NCBI GenBank assembly: GCA_031082005.1
Contig: JAVHLR010000001.1
Coordinates: 1,121,251-1,185,250, forward strand
Reading direction: 5' to 3'
From: Patescibacteria group bacterium
GTDB lineage: Bacteria; Patescibacteriota; Patescibacteriia; 2-12-FULL-60-25
Length of the DNA: 64,000 nucleotides
Below are positions 17,700 to 26,234 of this stretch, one piece after another. The position numbers and the translations under genes are program-made. The notes beneath the pieces are model-generated. The model had not been told where the DNA came from, ran no database searches, and saw only the letters and a program-made list of their open reading frames with translations. Each line of letters opens with the position of its first letter. Within the stretch, counting starts at the first letter, position 1.

Positions 17700-18398
17700 T
17701 TATTGGTTGTTTGTTTGTGTCGCCGCATTCGTAGCGTCTGCTTGCTGCTGTTTTAATTCAGCGATAGCGGCATCGTAATATTGCAGCAATTGCTCATCCG
17801 TCAGGGAGTCCAATTCTTCATCCGTAATCTGTCCCTTGAGGATCTGGCGGATCATCACCGGATTGCGCGGTAAAGTCGAAGCTTCATCCGTGCTGTCGTC
17901 AGTCATGGTTGAACCGCTGGTCGCGAGCTGTGCCAAAAATTCAAGATCCTGGTTGTCGTTAGTCGCAGACTTGTCTGGCGACATGACGCTGAACGTATCG
18001 CTGGCATAATTCAACGCCGAAAAATCCAGATTCCCCGCTTGTCCGCAGACCAGGTTCTTCCCGCTGATGACACGCACGTTGTCCGGTAACCCGTCGCCGC
18101 AAGAATCGCGCGAATTGGGGTTCGTGTTATACACGTTCTCTTCATCCCAGTCGGATAGCCCGTCGCCATCAGTATCCAAGCGCTTCTGTTTGGCGATTTC
18201 TTCAGCCTGAGTCAGGCCGATGATTTTCTTGGCCTCATAAATCTCTTGCGTGTCGATCAAAAAAGGCGCCCTGATGGAATAACTGATGCGATACAACGAA
18301 AGACCGAAAGTCAACGCTCCGGCAAATGAAAAAATCACCAACAAGATCTGCTGCCCTTTGGCTAAGGATTGCCAACGCAGAACGATAGAATTCCACAT
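17700..18398 (-). CDS. Single-pass membrane protein with TSP3-like calcium repeat
   Basis: 232 residues. A membrane segment lies at about 17-40 (ILLVIFSFAGALTFGLSLY). The region after it carries DTDGDGLSDWDEE, NTNPNSRDSCGDGLPD, the Asp-rich Ca-binding pattern of thrombospondin type 3 repeats. The tail (LKGQITDEELDSLTDEQLLQYY and a Gln/Asn-rich end) is soluble and probably helical. It sits directly upstream of the giant secreted protein with only three bases between, so it may help export, anchor or assemble that protein. The partnership is inferred from position only. Confidence 0.75.
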   Translation of the reverse strand: MWNSIVLRWQSLAKGQQILLVIFSFAGALTFGLSLYRISYSIRAPFLIDTQEIYEAKKIIGLTQAEEIAKQKRLDTDGDGLSDWDEENVYNTNPNSRDSCGDGLPDNVRVISGKNLVCGQAGNLDFSALNYASDTFSVMSPDKSATNDNQDLEFLAQLATSGSTMTDDSTDEASTLPRNPVMIRQILKGQITDEELDSLTDEQLLQYYDAAIAELKQQQADATNAATQTNNQ

Positions 18399-18549
18399 CG
18401 TGTTTATGCGCTAAGTATAGCACAATGACAATAAAAAAAGGACTTACATGTTCGGCAGATACCCACATCTTTCGCCAAACGCGCAAGCCTTCTTACTTAC
18501 CTCCCTCCCCCTGAATTCTGAAAGCTGAATTCTGAATGCCCTAACGCCC

Positions 18550-18918
18550 TCATTCCTCCCAATCTATCTTGACTTTCTTGCCTTTTTCCCTGATCGGGAT
18601 GCGCACTTCCAAGACACCGTTCTTCAAAGAGGCACTCGTCAAATCCGTCGCCACTTCGTAGGGCAAAACTAAGCTACGGCTGAATGCACCCCAAAAACAC
18701 TCGCGATAATACCAATCTTCTTCAGACACTTCTTTCGCTGATTCACGCTTGCCGCGGATAGTCAAAAGATCCCCGTGGATATTTATGTCCAAATCCTCTG
18801 GCTTGACTCCGGCTACGGTAGATCTGACGACCAACTCATCGCCATCACGAAAGACATCCACCGAAAGCTGCCCTTCACTCGAACCCGCTTGCCATTCAGG
18901 CACTGCATAATCCTGCAT
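18550..18918 (-). CDS. Small heat-shock protein, Hsp20/alpha-crystallin family
   Basis: 122 residues from the ATG at 18918 (MQDYAVPEW); the track start at 18951 adds eleven unlikely residues. The alpha-crystallin domain is complete: LSVDVFRDGDELVVRSTVAGVKPEDLDINIHGDLLTIRGKRES at the start, then ECFWGAFSRSLVLPYEV, LKNGVLEVRIP and a closing IREKGKKVKI. Hsp20 proteins are ATP-independent holdases that keep unfolded proteins soluble. No CIRCE element is visible in front of this copy, unlike groES and clpP. Confidence 0.93.
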   Translation of the reverse strand: MQDYAVPEWQAGSSEGQLSVDVFRDGDELVVRSTVAGVKPEDLDINIHGDLLTIRGKRESAKEVSEEDWYYRECFWGAFSRSLVLPYEVATDLTSASLKNGVLEVRIPIREKGKKVKIDWEE

Positions 18919-19016
18919 ATGGCGACATGATAGCAAATCGGCCGTTCTCACGAAAGAGAAACATCACCCATTATCCTTCCACGGGTCAACTAGGGGATGA
19001 CAAAAAGATAGTGCAG

Positions 19017-20858
19017 CTATCCTCCTGTCGTACTTGTCGCCGTCTCTGTCCCTAACTTCTCGACACCGATCAGACAAACCGCTTGCCAAGGTCGATAGTG
19101 GCTACGGAACACCTGTGTGAGCACCTGACCATCAGGCATCTTCACCGTATATGTAAAATCCGCATCCGCGCCCCAATGCGCAATCTCTGAACACTTCTTC
19201 TTACCCGGCGCCAAATCAAGCGTTTCGACCAACTTCGTCGGGGGTGGCGCGGTGATATTGTAGATATGCGGGTCAGTCCGCTGGGCAATCCGACCATCCC
19301 GCGTACCCCAAAACTCGAAAATTAAGATGTCGCCTTTGACATACGCATTGATCAGAATCTTATTGCCCGTATCATTCTTGAATTTCAAATCAGGGTGCGG
19401 TCCATAGATCGTCGCGTCGGTTCCAGCCGGTTCATAATAGCGCACGCGATATGAGTGGTTCTGTCGTTCCACTATCGGCAAGCCGGAATCCATAGCTCCA
19501 CGGAAAGCCGTCGTACCGATCTGGCACAATCCACCACCGTACTCTGGCAGCGTCTTATCGCCCTTGATAACCATCTCTGGATACCAGCCATTCGGCCCGT
19601 CGATTTCCCCCATCGTATCGACCAACGAAAATACCTGATCAGGTTCGACAATCGTACCGTTAAGCAACTGGACGCCCCGCGCAATGTTCTTGCGACGATT
19701 GACCGGCGAACCGGAAAAATCCGAAGTACCGACACCGATAAGTTCCCTTATCCCGATTTTCTCCGGATCCTCTCCGACTAAAGTCGCCGGTATCTTTTCT
19801 GTCGTCAAAGCGAAGGTCGATGTCGGAGGCCAATCAGCCAGAACTTGGCGCAATAACTCATCGGTCTTTATCCTGATGCCTTCCGTCCCCGCAACGAAAG
19901 ACTCTATCTTTCCGTCCTTCACGACCAAGCTACCGTTCTTGCCCTCCACCTCAACCGCTTTCGCGATGGCACGGACACCCTCGCTGAATTTCAAAGCATC
20001 CAAAGTCAGACCAAACTCCCCCGACGTACTGGTCACCGTGACCCATGAGGCTAAAGTCGAGGTAGGCACTTCGAATCTAGATTTTCCGTAAGTGAAGACC
20101 AAGTTCGGACGATACAGCATCTCGGTCGCTTTGGGCTCCAAGCCTTCCAGGTCAGAATATTTTATCGTGGGCTCGATACTGCGCTCGCTCAACTCGATAG
20201 GCTTGAAGGACAGCTCGGCAGCTTGGGCATTCAACTCTTTTATGGCTGCATCAGAGACCAGGACGCTTCCGGTTTTTTCCGCTTCGATCTTGGTCACGAC
20301 TTTTCCATCCTCAAAACTTACGGCCAGCATCGCATCCTGCACCGGATCCAGGTCCTTGGCCACGGCAGCATCCAAAGCCAAAGCAATTCCCGCCTCATCG
20401 ATATTCACTTGAGCCGTAAAATTCTTAGGTACCACCCGGACACGCACCTGCTCGCTGATATCCTGCCGCCAACCGCTATCACGGCCATACATGAACGCAT
20501 CTTCGACAGCTTGTTCCGTTCCGAATCTGATTAGATCTCGCGCAGCATCAGGGTCAGTCGCGACCGTCATCGCATCTAACGATAGATCCCGACCGCGGAA
20601 TCTGAACCGCAGACCGCCACGCAATGCGCCATCGATGGAATCCTGCACGGCCTGTCGCGCCTCGCTTTTCGTCAGACCATCGACACGTACGCCGAAAACC
20701 CGTACGCCGGGGAACAGCCTATCCTCATACAGACGCCCATAAGCCACCAGCGACCCGACCACCATCAAAACAGCCAACGCCGTTACGGCGACGGTCACAT
20801 TAGCCCAAGTCAACAAAAGTTTAAGCGACTGGATTTTCAATTTATTGTTTTCGGTCAT
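19017..20858 (-). CDS. VanW family protein with peptidoglycan-binding-like repeats
   Basis: 613 residues. One N-terminal membrane anchor (about 12-36, LLLTWANVTVAVTALAVLMVVGSLVAYG) is followed by PGVRVFGVRVDGLTKSEARQAV, the start of a YoaR/PG_binding_4-like domain, which is followed by a second related domain. The VanW domain occupies about 390-530 with NLLNGTIVEPDQVFSLV-type sequence, YGGGLCQIGTTAFRGAMDSGL and HSYRVRYYEPAGTDATIYGP. VanW proteins are extracytoplasmic and common in Gram-positive and CPR genomes; their reaction is not known. The next gene downstream on this strand is Hsp20, upstream is a small conserved protein 10 bases away. Confidence 0.88.
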   Translation of the reverse strand: MTENNKLKIQSLKLLLTWANVTVAVTALAVLMVVGSLVAYGRLYEDRLFPGVRVFGVRVDGLTKSEARQAVQDSIDGALRGGLRFRFRGRDLSLDAMTVATDPDAARDLIRFGTEQAVEDAFMYGRDSGWRQDISEQVRVRVVPKNFTAQVNIDEAGIALALDAAVAKDLDPVQDAMLAVSFEDGKVVTKIEAEKTGSVLVSDAAIKELNAQAAELSFKPIELSERSIEPTIKYSDLEGLEPKATEMLYRPNLVFTYGKSRFEVPTSTLASWVTVTSTSGEFGLTLDALKFSEGVRAIAKAVEVEGKNGSLVVKDGKIESFVAGTEGIRIKTDELLRQVLADWPPTSTFALTTEKIPATLVGEDPEKIGIRELIGVGTSDFSGSPVNRRKNIARGVQLLNGTIVEPDQVFSLVDTMGEIDGPNGWYPEMVIKGDKTLPEYGGGLCQIGTTAFRGAMDSGLPIVERQNHSYRVRYYEPAGTDATIYGPHPDLKFKNDTGNKILINAYVKGDILIFEFWGTRDGRIAQRTDPHIYNITAPPPTKLVETLDLAPGKKKCSEIAHWGADADFTYTVKMPDGQVLTQVFRSHYRPWQAVCLIGVEKLGTETATSTTGG

Positions 20859-20868
20859 AACGCATATT

Positions 20869-21090
20869 CTACCCTTTCAACAGCTCATTGAGGAGATGCC
20901 TCGCCAACTCCTGCCTGCCGGCATCTTCGCCTCCCAATGCAACGACAATCACCGCGACGTCCTGCCCTTCATTGGCCCGTCCTTCGAGCGAACCAGTCTT
21001 GATATTCAAAGACTGTCCGTCTTCAGTCTGGACAATGGCGCTGTCGCCGCTTAAAGAAATGATTTTACCTTTCAACATAGGATGAGTCAT
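20869..21090 (-). CDS. Small conserved protein, SH3/KOW-like beta fold
   Basis: About 73 residues. The pattern MLKGKIISLSGDSAIVQTEDGQSLNIKTGSLEG looks like a small five-stranded SH3-like barrel (K-G-I---G--A-V---DG). A helical tail EDAGRQELARHLLNELLKG follows. I do not recognise a named family. The track start at 21198 would include a hydrophobic stretch that is really untranslated leader; ATG codons at 21090 and 21078 both fit. It ends 10 bases before the VanW gene, so the two form an operon. Function unknown. Confidence 0.6.
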   Translation of the reverse strand: MTHPMLKGKIISLSGDSAIVQTEDGQSLNIKTGSLEGRANEGQDVAVIVVALGGEDAGRQELARHLLNELLKG

Positions 21091-21154
21091 CCTATATTTA
21101 AACGGAAATATTGTAAACACATGACAACCCACGAAAAAGCCCTTTTTAGGGGGT

Positions 21155-21316
21155 AAAAAAAATACATATAACAAAACAAGATCCCGGGTAATCCGCACCC
21201 AAGAAATTTATTTATAGGAGAGAACAAGTCCGAAGACCGGTTGCATCCTACAAAATAAATTCCATGCTTGTCGTGGACGCGGATTACCTGGAATCTCGTA
21301 TTTTCTTGAAAAGTGA
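21155..21316 (-). ncRNA. Candidate structured RNA, long rod-like hairpin
   Basis: On the minus strand the arm 21296-21279 (AGATTCCAGGTAATCCGC) pairs with 21196-21179 across ~80 bases, and an outer GTATTTT/AAAATAC pair extends it. Inside are a second stem (AATTTATTT with AAATAAATT, TAGGA with TCCTA) and an apical GUC-UUCG-GAC tetraloop. An eight-T run follows at 21162-21155, so the RNA would be about 160 bases, with a good promoter just upstream. Rod shape, internal bubbles and size fit a 6S-like RNA, but no diagnostic 6S sequence was seen. It could also be the leader of the 20869 gene. Confidence 0.6.
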
Positions 21317-21323
21317 ATGTAGC

Positions 21324-21352
21324 TTTTTATCACGTCTAGCCCATCCTGTCAA
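21324..21352 (-). promoter_or_regulatory. Promoter of the 21.2-kb structured RNA
   Basis: TTGACA (21352-21347), a 17-base spacer, then TAAAAA (21329-21324); GATAAA two bases earlier is an alternative -10. The start would be near 21316, right before the outer stem of the RNA. Confidence 0.65.
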
Positions 21353-21417
21353 GGGCTGCGGCTGTTTAGAGACGAAAAAACGGTCTTTTCGATAGGCCGC
21401 TTCAAAGATCTGTTAAG

Positions 21418-21446
21418 ATTAAACCAAAATAGCTTTAACCTGTCAA
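21418..21446 (-). promoter_or_regulatory. Second leftward promoter upstream of the RNA
   Basis: TTGACA (21446-21441), a 17-base spacer, then TTTAAT (21423-21418). It lies between the end of smc and the first promoter, giving two tandem starts into the RNA. Confidence 0.6.
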
Positions 21447-21505
21447 GCCTTCAAAAATTCATCTAAATTTAAGCTAATTTTGACCTCAACCCACCGTTTT
21501 AAAGG

Positions 21506-23752
21506 TTATTTTGCATTTTTTGTCGCCTCTCGACCTTCCAAATTGACCGATAACAACTGCGAAACCCCATCATCCCCCATCGTAACACCATACAGCACAT
21601 CAGCTTTATCCATGGTTGCACGATTATGGGTCACCACGATGAATTGCGTATTACCCGACAATGAGTCGACGATCTCCGCGAATTTCCTCGAATTCGACTC
21701 ATCCAAAGCGGCGTCCACCTCATCCAGCACCACAAAAGGCGAAGGATTGATCGCCATTATCGCACAAATCAAAGCAATCGAGGTTAAAGCGCGCTCCCCG
21801 CCCGAAAGCAACGCAATAGCCTTCAATCTCTTGCCCGGTGGCGTGGCGTGGATTTCTATCCCCGATGTTTCACGCTTCGCATCAGCCCGTTCCTGCTCTG
21901 CGACCTCTCCGTCTTCACCCGACCCTTCGCCTTCGGCAACATCCTCCGGCTCGACTTTTATCAATTCTGCATCCCCGCCATTGAAGAGCTTCTTGAAATA
22001 CACCCCGAACTCGTGGTTCAGCTGACGAAAAGCCACATCGCCTTTTTCCTTAATCGTCTTATCCAGCTCTTCCAGCACGGTCTGCAAAGACTTCATCGCT
22101 TCACGCAAATCGATCGATTGTGTGCTTAACGTATCGAAGCGCAGTTTAGTCGTCTCATATTCTTTGATGGTTTCCGGGTCTATCCCACCGATGAATTCGA
22201 GCTGCGAACGCAAGCGCTGGATACGCGACCGCATGACTTCAAGTTCGCCATCGTTCTTACGGGCATTGATAGTGTCTGCCAGTCTCTCCACATCCCCTTC
22301 CAAACCAGGCGCCTGCTGACGCAGTTCAGCGAGATATGCGTCCCGCCGCGTCTCATGCCGCGCCAAAGCCACGTTCGCCGCAGACAGCTTCTGCTCTTCG
22401 CGCTGCACGTCATGCCGCTTGGCCGTCAAGGCGCGCTGTAGCTCGAAGAGATGCGACCGCGCTTTATCTTCTTTGGCGTTCAGTTCCTGAAGCTGTCTCT
22501 CGGCCGCCAAAATCTTTTCCGAAACTGCAGACACGTCCTTCAATAGACTCGTCATCTCCTTCTCCAGCTCCGGATCCTGTGGCGTTTCCTTCACTTCCGG
22601 TGCAGGCTGCTGGAGTTGGGAAAGCAAAGACTCGTGCGCTGATTTCAGTTCCGCCGCCAACTTCTTAAGTAGCGCCATGTCAGGCGTTTCTTTCCCCAAT
22701 TCTTTCAGCAACTCGTCATGGCTGACGTTCAGCTTCTCTATCCTGTCGATGATTTTGGAAAGCGGCAACGGCGACCAAGGCTTAGCCGACTGGACTTTCG
22801 CGACTTCACGTCGTGACTCCAGACGGATCTGACGTTCACGCAATTTCGCGCGCTCTTCTTTTAAGGCGTCGATGCCCTGTCTGACTTCCCGTAATTCGCT
22901 CGAAACAGGCGTAGCCTTCTCCAGCGCAGCCAATTCCTGTTCGATCTTCTCTGCCTCCGCATTACGCTCCCCGAAAATCCTCTTGGCTTCCGCGGCTTCC
23001 GCCTGCCCGTTCTTCAGGCGTTCTCTGATTTCAGCCCAGGCACCGCCAAAGTACTCCTTCTCCAGTCCGCGCAGCTCCTCCTCTATCGCCTCACGCTGTT
23101 TCAATCTTTTGACCTGCCGCTCCAAAGATGACAAGCGCGGTTCGATTTCACGCAGCAACAATTCGGCTTGGCGCAGGTTCTCATGCGTCGCATCGAGCTT
23201 CAGGACCGCTGACTGGCGCTTCAGCTGGAACGGCTTCAACCCAGACGCTTCATCAAAGAATTCCTTGCGTTCGCCCGGACTGGCGGATAACACCGCGTCC
23301 ACCATACCTTGTCCGATGACGCTATATGTCCGCTGTCCGACTCCGCATTGCGCCAACAGCATGACCACGTCAGACATGCGGACTGCCTTCTTATTTATCT
23401 CGTATTCCGACTGGCCGTCCCGATATAGACGACGTGTAATGACGATTTCCGGCAGATCTATCTCGTCATTTCCGTCATTCACCATGGTCAGACTGACCTC
23501 CGCGAAACCAGCCCGTGGTTTCTTGGCCGAACCGGAAAAAATCACATCCTCTGATTTCTTGCTGCGCAACAAACGCATGCTCTGCTCACCCATCACCCAA
23601 CGCAATGAATCGGCGATGTTCGACTTGCCTGAACCGTTCGGACCGACCACCCCAGTCACGCCACGCCGCCCTTGCTCTTCACTCAAAAATTCCAATGCAG
23701 TCTTCTGGGCGAATGTCTTGAAGCCTTGCAGTTCGAGCCTTTTTAGATACAT
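21506..23752 (-). CDS. smc: Short chromosome segregation SMC protein without a clear hinge
   Basis: 748 residues, against about 1150-1200 for a usual bacterial SMC. The ABC head is complete: Walker A GPNGSGKSN near 37, a Q-loop/insert region with VGQRTYSVIGQGMVD, the signature LLSGGERALTSIAL near 655, Walker B PFVVLDEVDAALDE, and an H-loop VVTHNRATM. Between them are two coiled-coil arms (about 170-310 and 400-590). They are joined by only ~80 residues (AKPWSPLPLSKIIDRIEKL through QQPAPEVKE) that do not look like an SMC hinge with its Gly-rich motifs. SMC compacts and segregates the chromosome; scpA and scpB are not adjacent. It has no Shine-Dalgarno sequence. It could be a Rad50/SbcC-like protein, but it lacks the CxxC zinc hook. 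Confidence 0.85.
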   Translation of the reverse strand: MYLKRLELQGFKTFAQKTALEFLSEEQGRRGVTGVVGPNGSGKSNIADSLRWVMGEQSMRLLRSKKSEDVIFSGSAKKPRAGFAEVSLTMVNDGNDEIDLPEIVITRRLYRDGQSEYEINKKAVRMSDVVMLLAQCGVGQRTYSVIGQGMVDAVLSASPGERKEFFDEASGLKPFQLKRQSAVLKLDATHENLRQAELLLREIEPRLSSLERQVKRLKQREAIEEELRGLEKEYFGGAWAEIRERLKNGQAEAAEAKRIFGERNAEAEKIEQELAALEKATPVSSELREVRQGIDALKEERAKLRERQIRLESRREVAKVQSAKPWSPLPLSKIIDRIEKLNVSHDELLKELGKETPDMALLKKLAAELKSAHESLLSQLQQPAPEVKETPQDPELEKEMTSLLKDVSAVSEKILAAERQLQELNAKEDKARSHLFELQRALTAKRHDVQREEQKLSAANVALARHETRRDAYLAELRQQAPGLEGDVERLADTINARKNDGELEVMRSRIQRLRSQLEFIGGIDPETIKEYETTKLRFDTLSTQSIDLREAMKSLQTVLEELDKTIKEKGDVAFRQLNHEFGVYFKKLFNGGDAELIKVEPEDVAEGEGSGEDGEVAEQERADAKRETSGIEIHATPPGKRLKAIALLSGGERALTSIALICAIMAINPSPFVVLDEVDAALDESNSRKFAEIVDSLSGNTQFIVVTHNRATMDKADVLYGVTMGDDGVSQLLSVNLEGREATKNAK

Positions 23753-23839
23753 ACGATGTTGGATAGGTTACTAAAAATACACTCTTTCGGGAAGAGGCGC
23801 GACTATTCTTTCTGCTTCTTCAACTGATGCAGTTTAAAC

Positions 23840-23915
23840 GATGACTCGATTTCTTGACCGAGGACCTGTTCGAGATAGATTGAAACGAGCCCCGCAGGTA
23901 AAAAATCGAGTCATC
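23840..23915 (+). repeat. Hairpin element B (same core as A, different arms)
   Basis: Arms 23840-23855 (GATGACTCGATTTCTT) and 23900-23915 pair at 15 of 16 positions. The core 23856-23899 starts GACCGAGGACCTGTTCGAGA and ends GAGCCCCGCAGGT, nearly identical to element A, while the arms are unrelated to those of A. It ends 18 bases before the -35 box of the vWA gene. Confidence 0.85.
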
Positions 23916-23933
23916 CTCGGGCACCCTACCCTA

Positions 23934-23962
23934 TTGACATTCCCCCCTTATTCTGATTACAT
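23934..23962 (+). promoter_or_regulatory. Promoter of the vWA gene, with leader hairpin
   Basis: TTGACA, 17 bases, TTACAT. A strong GCCCCC-TGGC-GGGGGC hairpin follows near 23979-23994, immediately before the AAGGAG ribosome site, and could affect access to it. Confidence 0.7.
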
Positions 23963-24010
23963 GACTGATTCCTGAACCGCCCCCTGGCGGGGGCAAGGAG
24001 CTGTTTCAAA

Positions 24011-24682
24011 ATGGATAGCGAACAAGCGTTCATCGCAGTGCCGCCGGACTTTCTCGCCCGCAAGCGGCTGGTCGTCTGCGGCCTGCTCATCGATAGATCA
24101 GGCTCGATGTTCAAGTTCGCCGACGCTCCTCGGACGGCGATCAACGAACATCTCGCATCGATCAAAACGAGCGAACGCGCAGCGGACACGATGGTGTTCG
24201 TGGCTACGTTCGCCGATGACGTGACCTTCGATGTGCCGCCGCAACCCCTATCCGGAATCTCGGGTCTCGGGCATTATGCCACGCACGGCAACACGCTCCT
24301 CTATGGCAGCGTCCTGATGATCCTGGAAGGGATGCTGGAGCTCAAAGCACAAGCGGAAACGCTTGGCATCGAAGTCACGCTCAAGCTCGACGTGCTCACT
24401 GACGGCGTAGATGAGCCGCCGGACAGTCAGAAGCACATCGACTTCAAGACGCCGCTTCAACGCCTCACCTCCCATGCGCTGGAGGCAGGCGCCGAACTAA
24501 ACCTCTTCGGCATCGGATTTGCCTGCCAGGCCATCGCGGTCGACATCGGATTCCCGCCGCAGAACGCCATCCAAGTGCCGGCAACCGAAGCCGGCATCAA
24601 CCAGACCATGCGCGGCGTCACCGCACGCACGCATATCACGATGATGTGCGGCAAAATGCCGCCCCCCAGCTCCTCGCGTTGA
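24011..24682 (+). CDS. von Willebrand factor A domain protein
   Basis: 223 residues made almost wholly of one vWA domain. The first strand RLVVCGLLIDRSGSMFKF carries an intact metal-ion-dependent adhesion site (DxSxS). The MIDAS Thr is in THGNTLLYGS and the third site in LDVLTDGVDEPPD. There is no signal peptide or membrane segment, so it is probably cytoplasmic. vWA domains bind protein partners through a divalent metal; MoxR-type AAA+ partners are common, but none is encoded here. The ATG is preceded by AAGGAG at a 10-base spacing, unlike the housekeeping genes. It has its own promoter and hairpin terminator. The target is unknown. Confidence 0.85.
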   Translation: MDSEQAFIAVPPDFLARKRLVVCGLLIDRSGSMFKFADAPRTAINEHLASIKTSERAADTMVFVATFADDVTFDVPPQPLSGISGLGHYATHGNTLLYGSVLMILEGMLELKAQAETLGIEVTLKLDVLTDGVDEPPDSQKHIDFKTPLQRLTSHALEAGAELNLFGIGFACQAIAVDIGFPPQNAIQVPATEAGINQTMRGVTARTHITMMCGKMPPPSSSR

Positions 24683-24691
24683 GCCCTCTCA

Positions 24692-24722
24692 AGAGCCCGG
24701 TGGTCACTCGACCCCGGGCTCT
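24692..24722 (+). terminator. Hairpin after the vWA gene
   Basis: AGAGCCCGG pairs perfectly with CCGGGCTCT across a 13-base loop. No T-run follows, so it may stall or protect the 3' end rather than terminate fully. Confidence 0.6.
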
Positions 24723-24796
24723 CGCTATTCATCAGACCCGAACCGAACATAGACATATCTCTTACTTATTGCTAACTTCTGACTATCGAACATCTT

Positions 24797-25180
24797 ATGC
24801 CCCGACGACTTGAACAAAGCATGGAGCACCTCCGCGAAGCCATCGCCGAGATCTTGCGCGAAAGCGTGGAATTCCCGCCCGGCATTTTCGTTACCGTCAT
24901 TGAGGCCAAGATCACCCGCGACTCGCTCCACGCCAAAGCCGTGTTGTCCGTCATGCCGGCCGGATGCGAAAAAGAAGTGGTTGAGACGCTGAAAGACTAC
25001 CAGCGCGAAATCAAAGACGGACTGGCGCACAAGCTCCGCATGCGCCGCGTACCGACCATGTTCTGGGATTTCGACACCACCGAAGCCGAAGCTTCCGTAA
25101 TCGAAAATACCATCAACGAGTTGGAAAGACGCGGCGATCTCGGCCCGCCCATCGAGAAACCCTCCGGCTTGACCGAATAG
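24797..25180 (+). CDS. rbfA: Ribosome-binding factor A
   Basis: 127 residues. RbfA binds the 30S subunit and helps 16S rRNA 5'-end maturation, especially in the cold. The KH-like fold is visible: MEHLREAIAEILRESVEFPPG at the start, VTVIEAKITRDSLHAKAVLSVMPAG in the middle, and HKLRMRRVPTMFWDFDTTEAEASVIENTINEL at the end, matching the family's R-VP-I-F--D-S and helix. The DHH phosphoesterase gene follows by 29 bases, the common rbfA-nrnA order. infB and truB are not here. No Shine-Dalgarno sequence precedes the ATG. Confidence 0.9.
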   Translation: MPRRLEQSMEHLREAIAEILRESVEFPPGIFVTVIEAKITRDSLHAKAVLSVMPAGCEKEVVETLKDYQREIKDGLAHKLRMRRVPTMFWDFDTTEAEASVIENTINELERRGDLGPPIEKPSGLTE

Positions 25181-25209
25181 CCTAATTGCCATAAGCTGAT
25201 CCATCACGC

Positions 25210-26175
25210 ATGGAATCAGTCGACTACATTTTTGGCCGTACCCACGAAGCGATTAAACGAGCGGATCGCGTTCTTCTGGTTGCCCACAAACGCCCTGACG
25301 GCGACACCCTCGGAGCCAGTTCCAGCGTATTTAGATGGCTCAAACGAGAGGATAAAGACGTCACGCTCTTCTGTCAGGATCTCCCTTCAAAGCAACACCG
25401 TTACCTCGAACACCACGGCGACTACACCGATGACCCGAGCGTTTTCGAAAAAAACTACGATCTAGTCATCATCTTTGATTCAGGCGATCTGCGCTATGCC
25501 GGTATCCACGAGCATATGAACCGGCTATCGGCAGGTTTCCGGATAATCAACATCGACCACCATATAACCAACGAACGCTACGGCCATCTGAACATCGTGT
25601 TGCCCCAAGCGACCTCGACTTCAGAGATAATGTATCGCTTCTTCGAAGCCAACGGCATAAACATCGATGCAGCCATGGCGACGGCGCTCCTGACTGGCGT
25701 CTTTTTCGACACCTCTAACCTGACGAATACCGCCACCACTCCGGAAAGCATCGCAGTCTGCAGCAAGCTTATGGATGCCGGGGCGCGCTACCAAGAGATA
25801 ATCCGCCACACCATTCACGATAAATCCATCGACCTGCTCCAAGTATGGGGGACCTTCCTCTCTCGTCTGCGCTTCAATGGAACATACGGCGTCGTATCTA
25901 CTTACGTACTGAATTCTGATTTCGTCGGCGTTCCGGCGGAGGCTGTTGATGGTGCCGCTAATTTTCTGAACGCCGTAGTCGGCGATGGCGACACTGTCCT
26001 GATCCTCAAGGAAACTCCAAACGGCATGATCAAGGGATCATTCCGCAGCATCGGACGCGACGTCTCCAAGGTCGCCAAGCTGATGGGTGGAGGAGGCCAC
26101 AAAAAAGCAGCCGGTTTCGTCGTCACTGGTCGGATCGAAGTGACGCCGGAAGGACCGGTCATCATCAGGGCTTGA
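25210..26175 (+). CDS. DHH-family phosphoesterase (NrnA/bifunctional oligoribonuclease type)
   Basis: 321 residues. The N-terminal DHH domain shows LLVAHKRPDGDTLGAS, VIIFDSGD and NIDHHITNERYG, the metal-binding motifs of the family. MATALLTGVFFDTSNLTN supplies another motif. The C-terminal DHHA1 domain ends in LMGGGGHKKAAGF, the GGGH substrate-binding motif. NrnA-type enzymes degrade short oligoribonucleotides or dephosphorylate pAp. Position right behind rbfA supports that family. Which of the two activities dominates cannot be read from sequence alone. Confidence 0.92.
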   Translation: MESVDYIFGRTHEAIKRADRVLLVAHKRPDGDTLGASSSVFRWLKREDKDVTLFCQDLPSKQHRYLEHHGDYTDDPSVFEKNYDLVIIFDSGDLRYAGIHEHMNRLSAGFRIINIDHHITNERYGHLNIVLPQATSTSEIMYRFFEANGINIDAAMATALLTGVFFDTSNLTNTATTPESIAVCSKLMDAGARYQEIIRHTIHDKSIDLLQVWGTFLSRLRFNGTYGVVSTYVLNSDFVGVPAEAVDGAANFLNAVVGDGDTVLILKETPNGMIKGSFRSIGRDVSKVAKLMGGGGHKKAAGFVVTGRIEVTPEGPVIIRA

Positions 26176-26234
26176 ACGATTATCTTGCCCCGCCATTTAC
26201 CATCCAAAAACCGGGGTGTTATCATTGCTCCACT

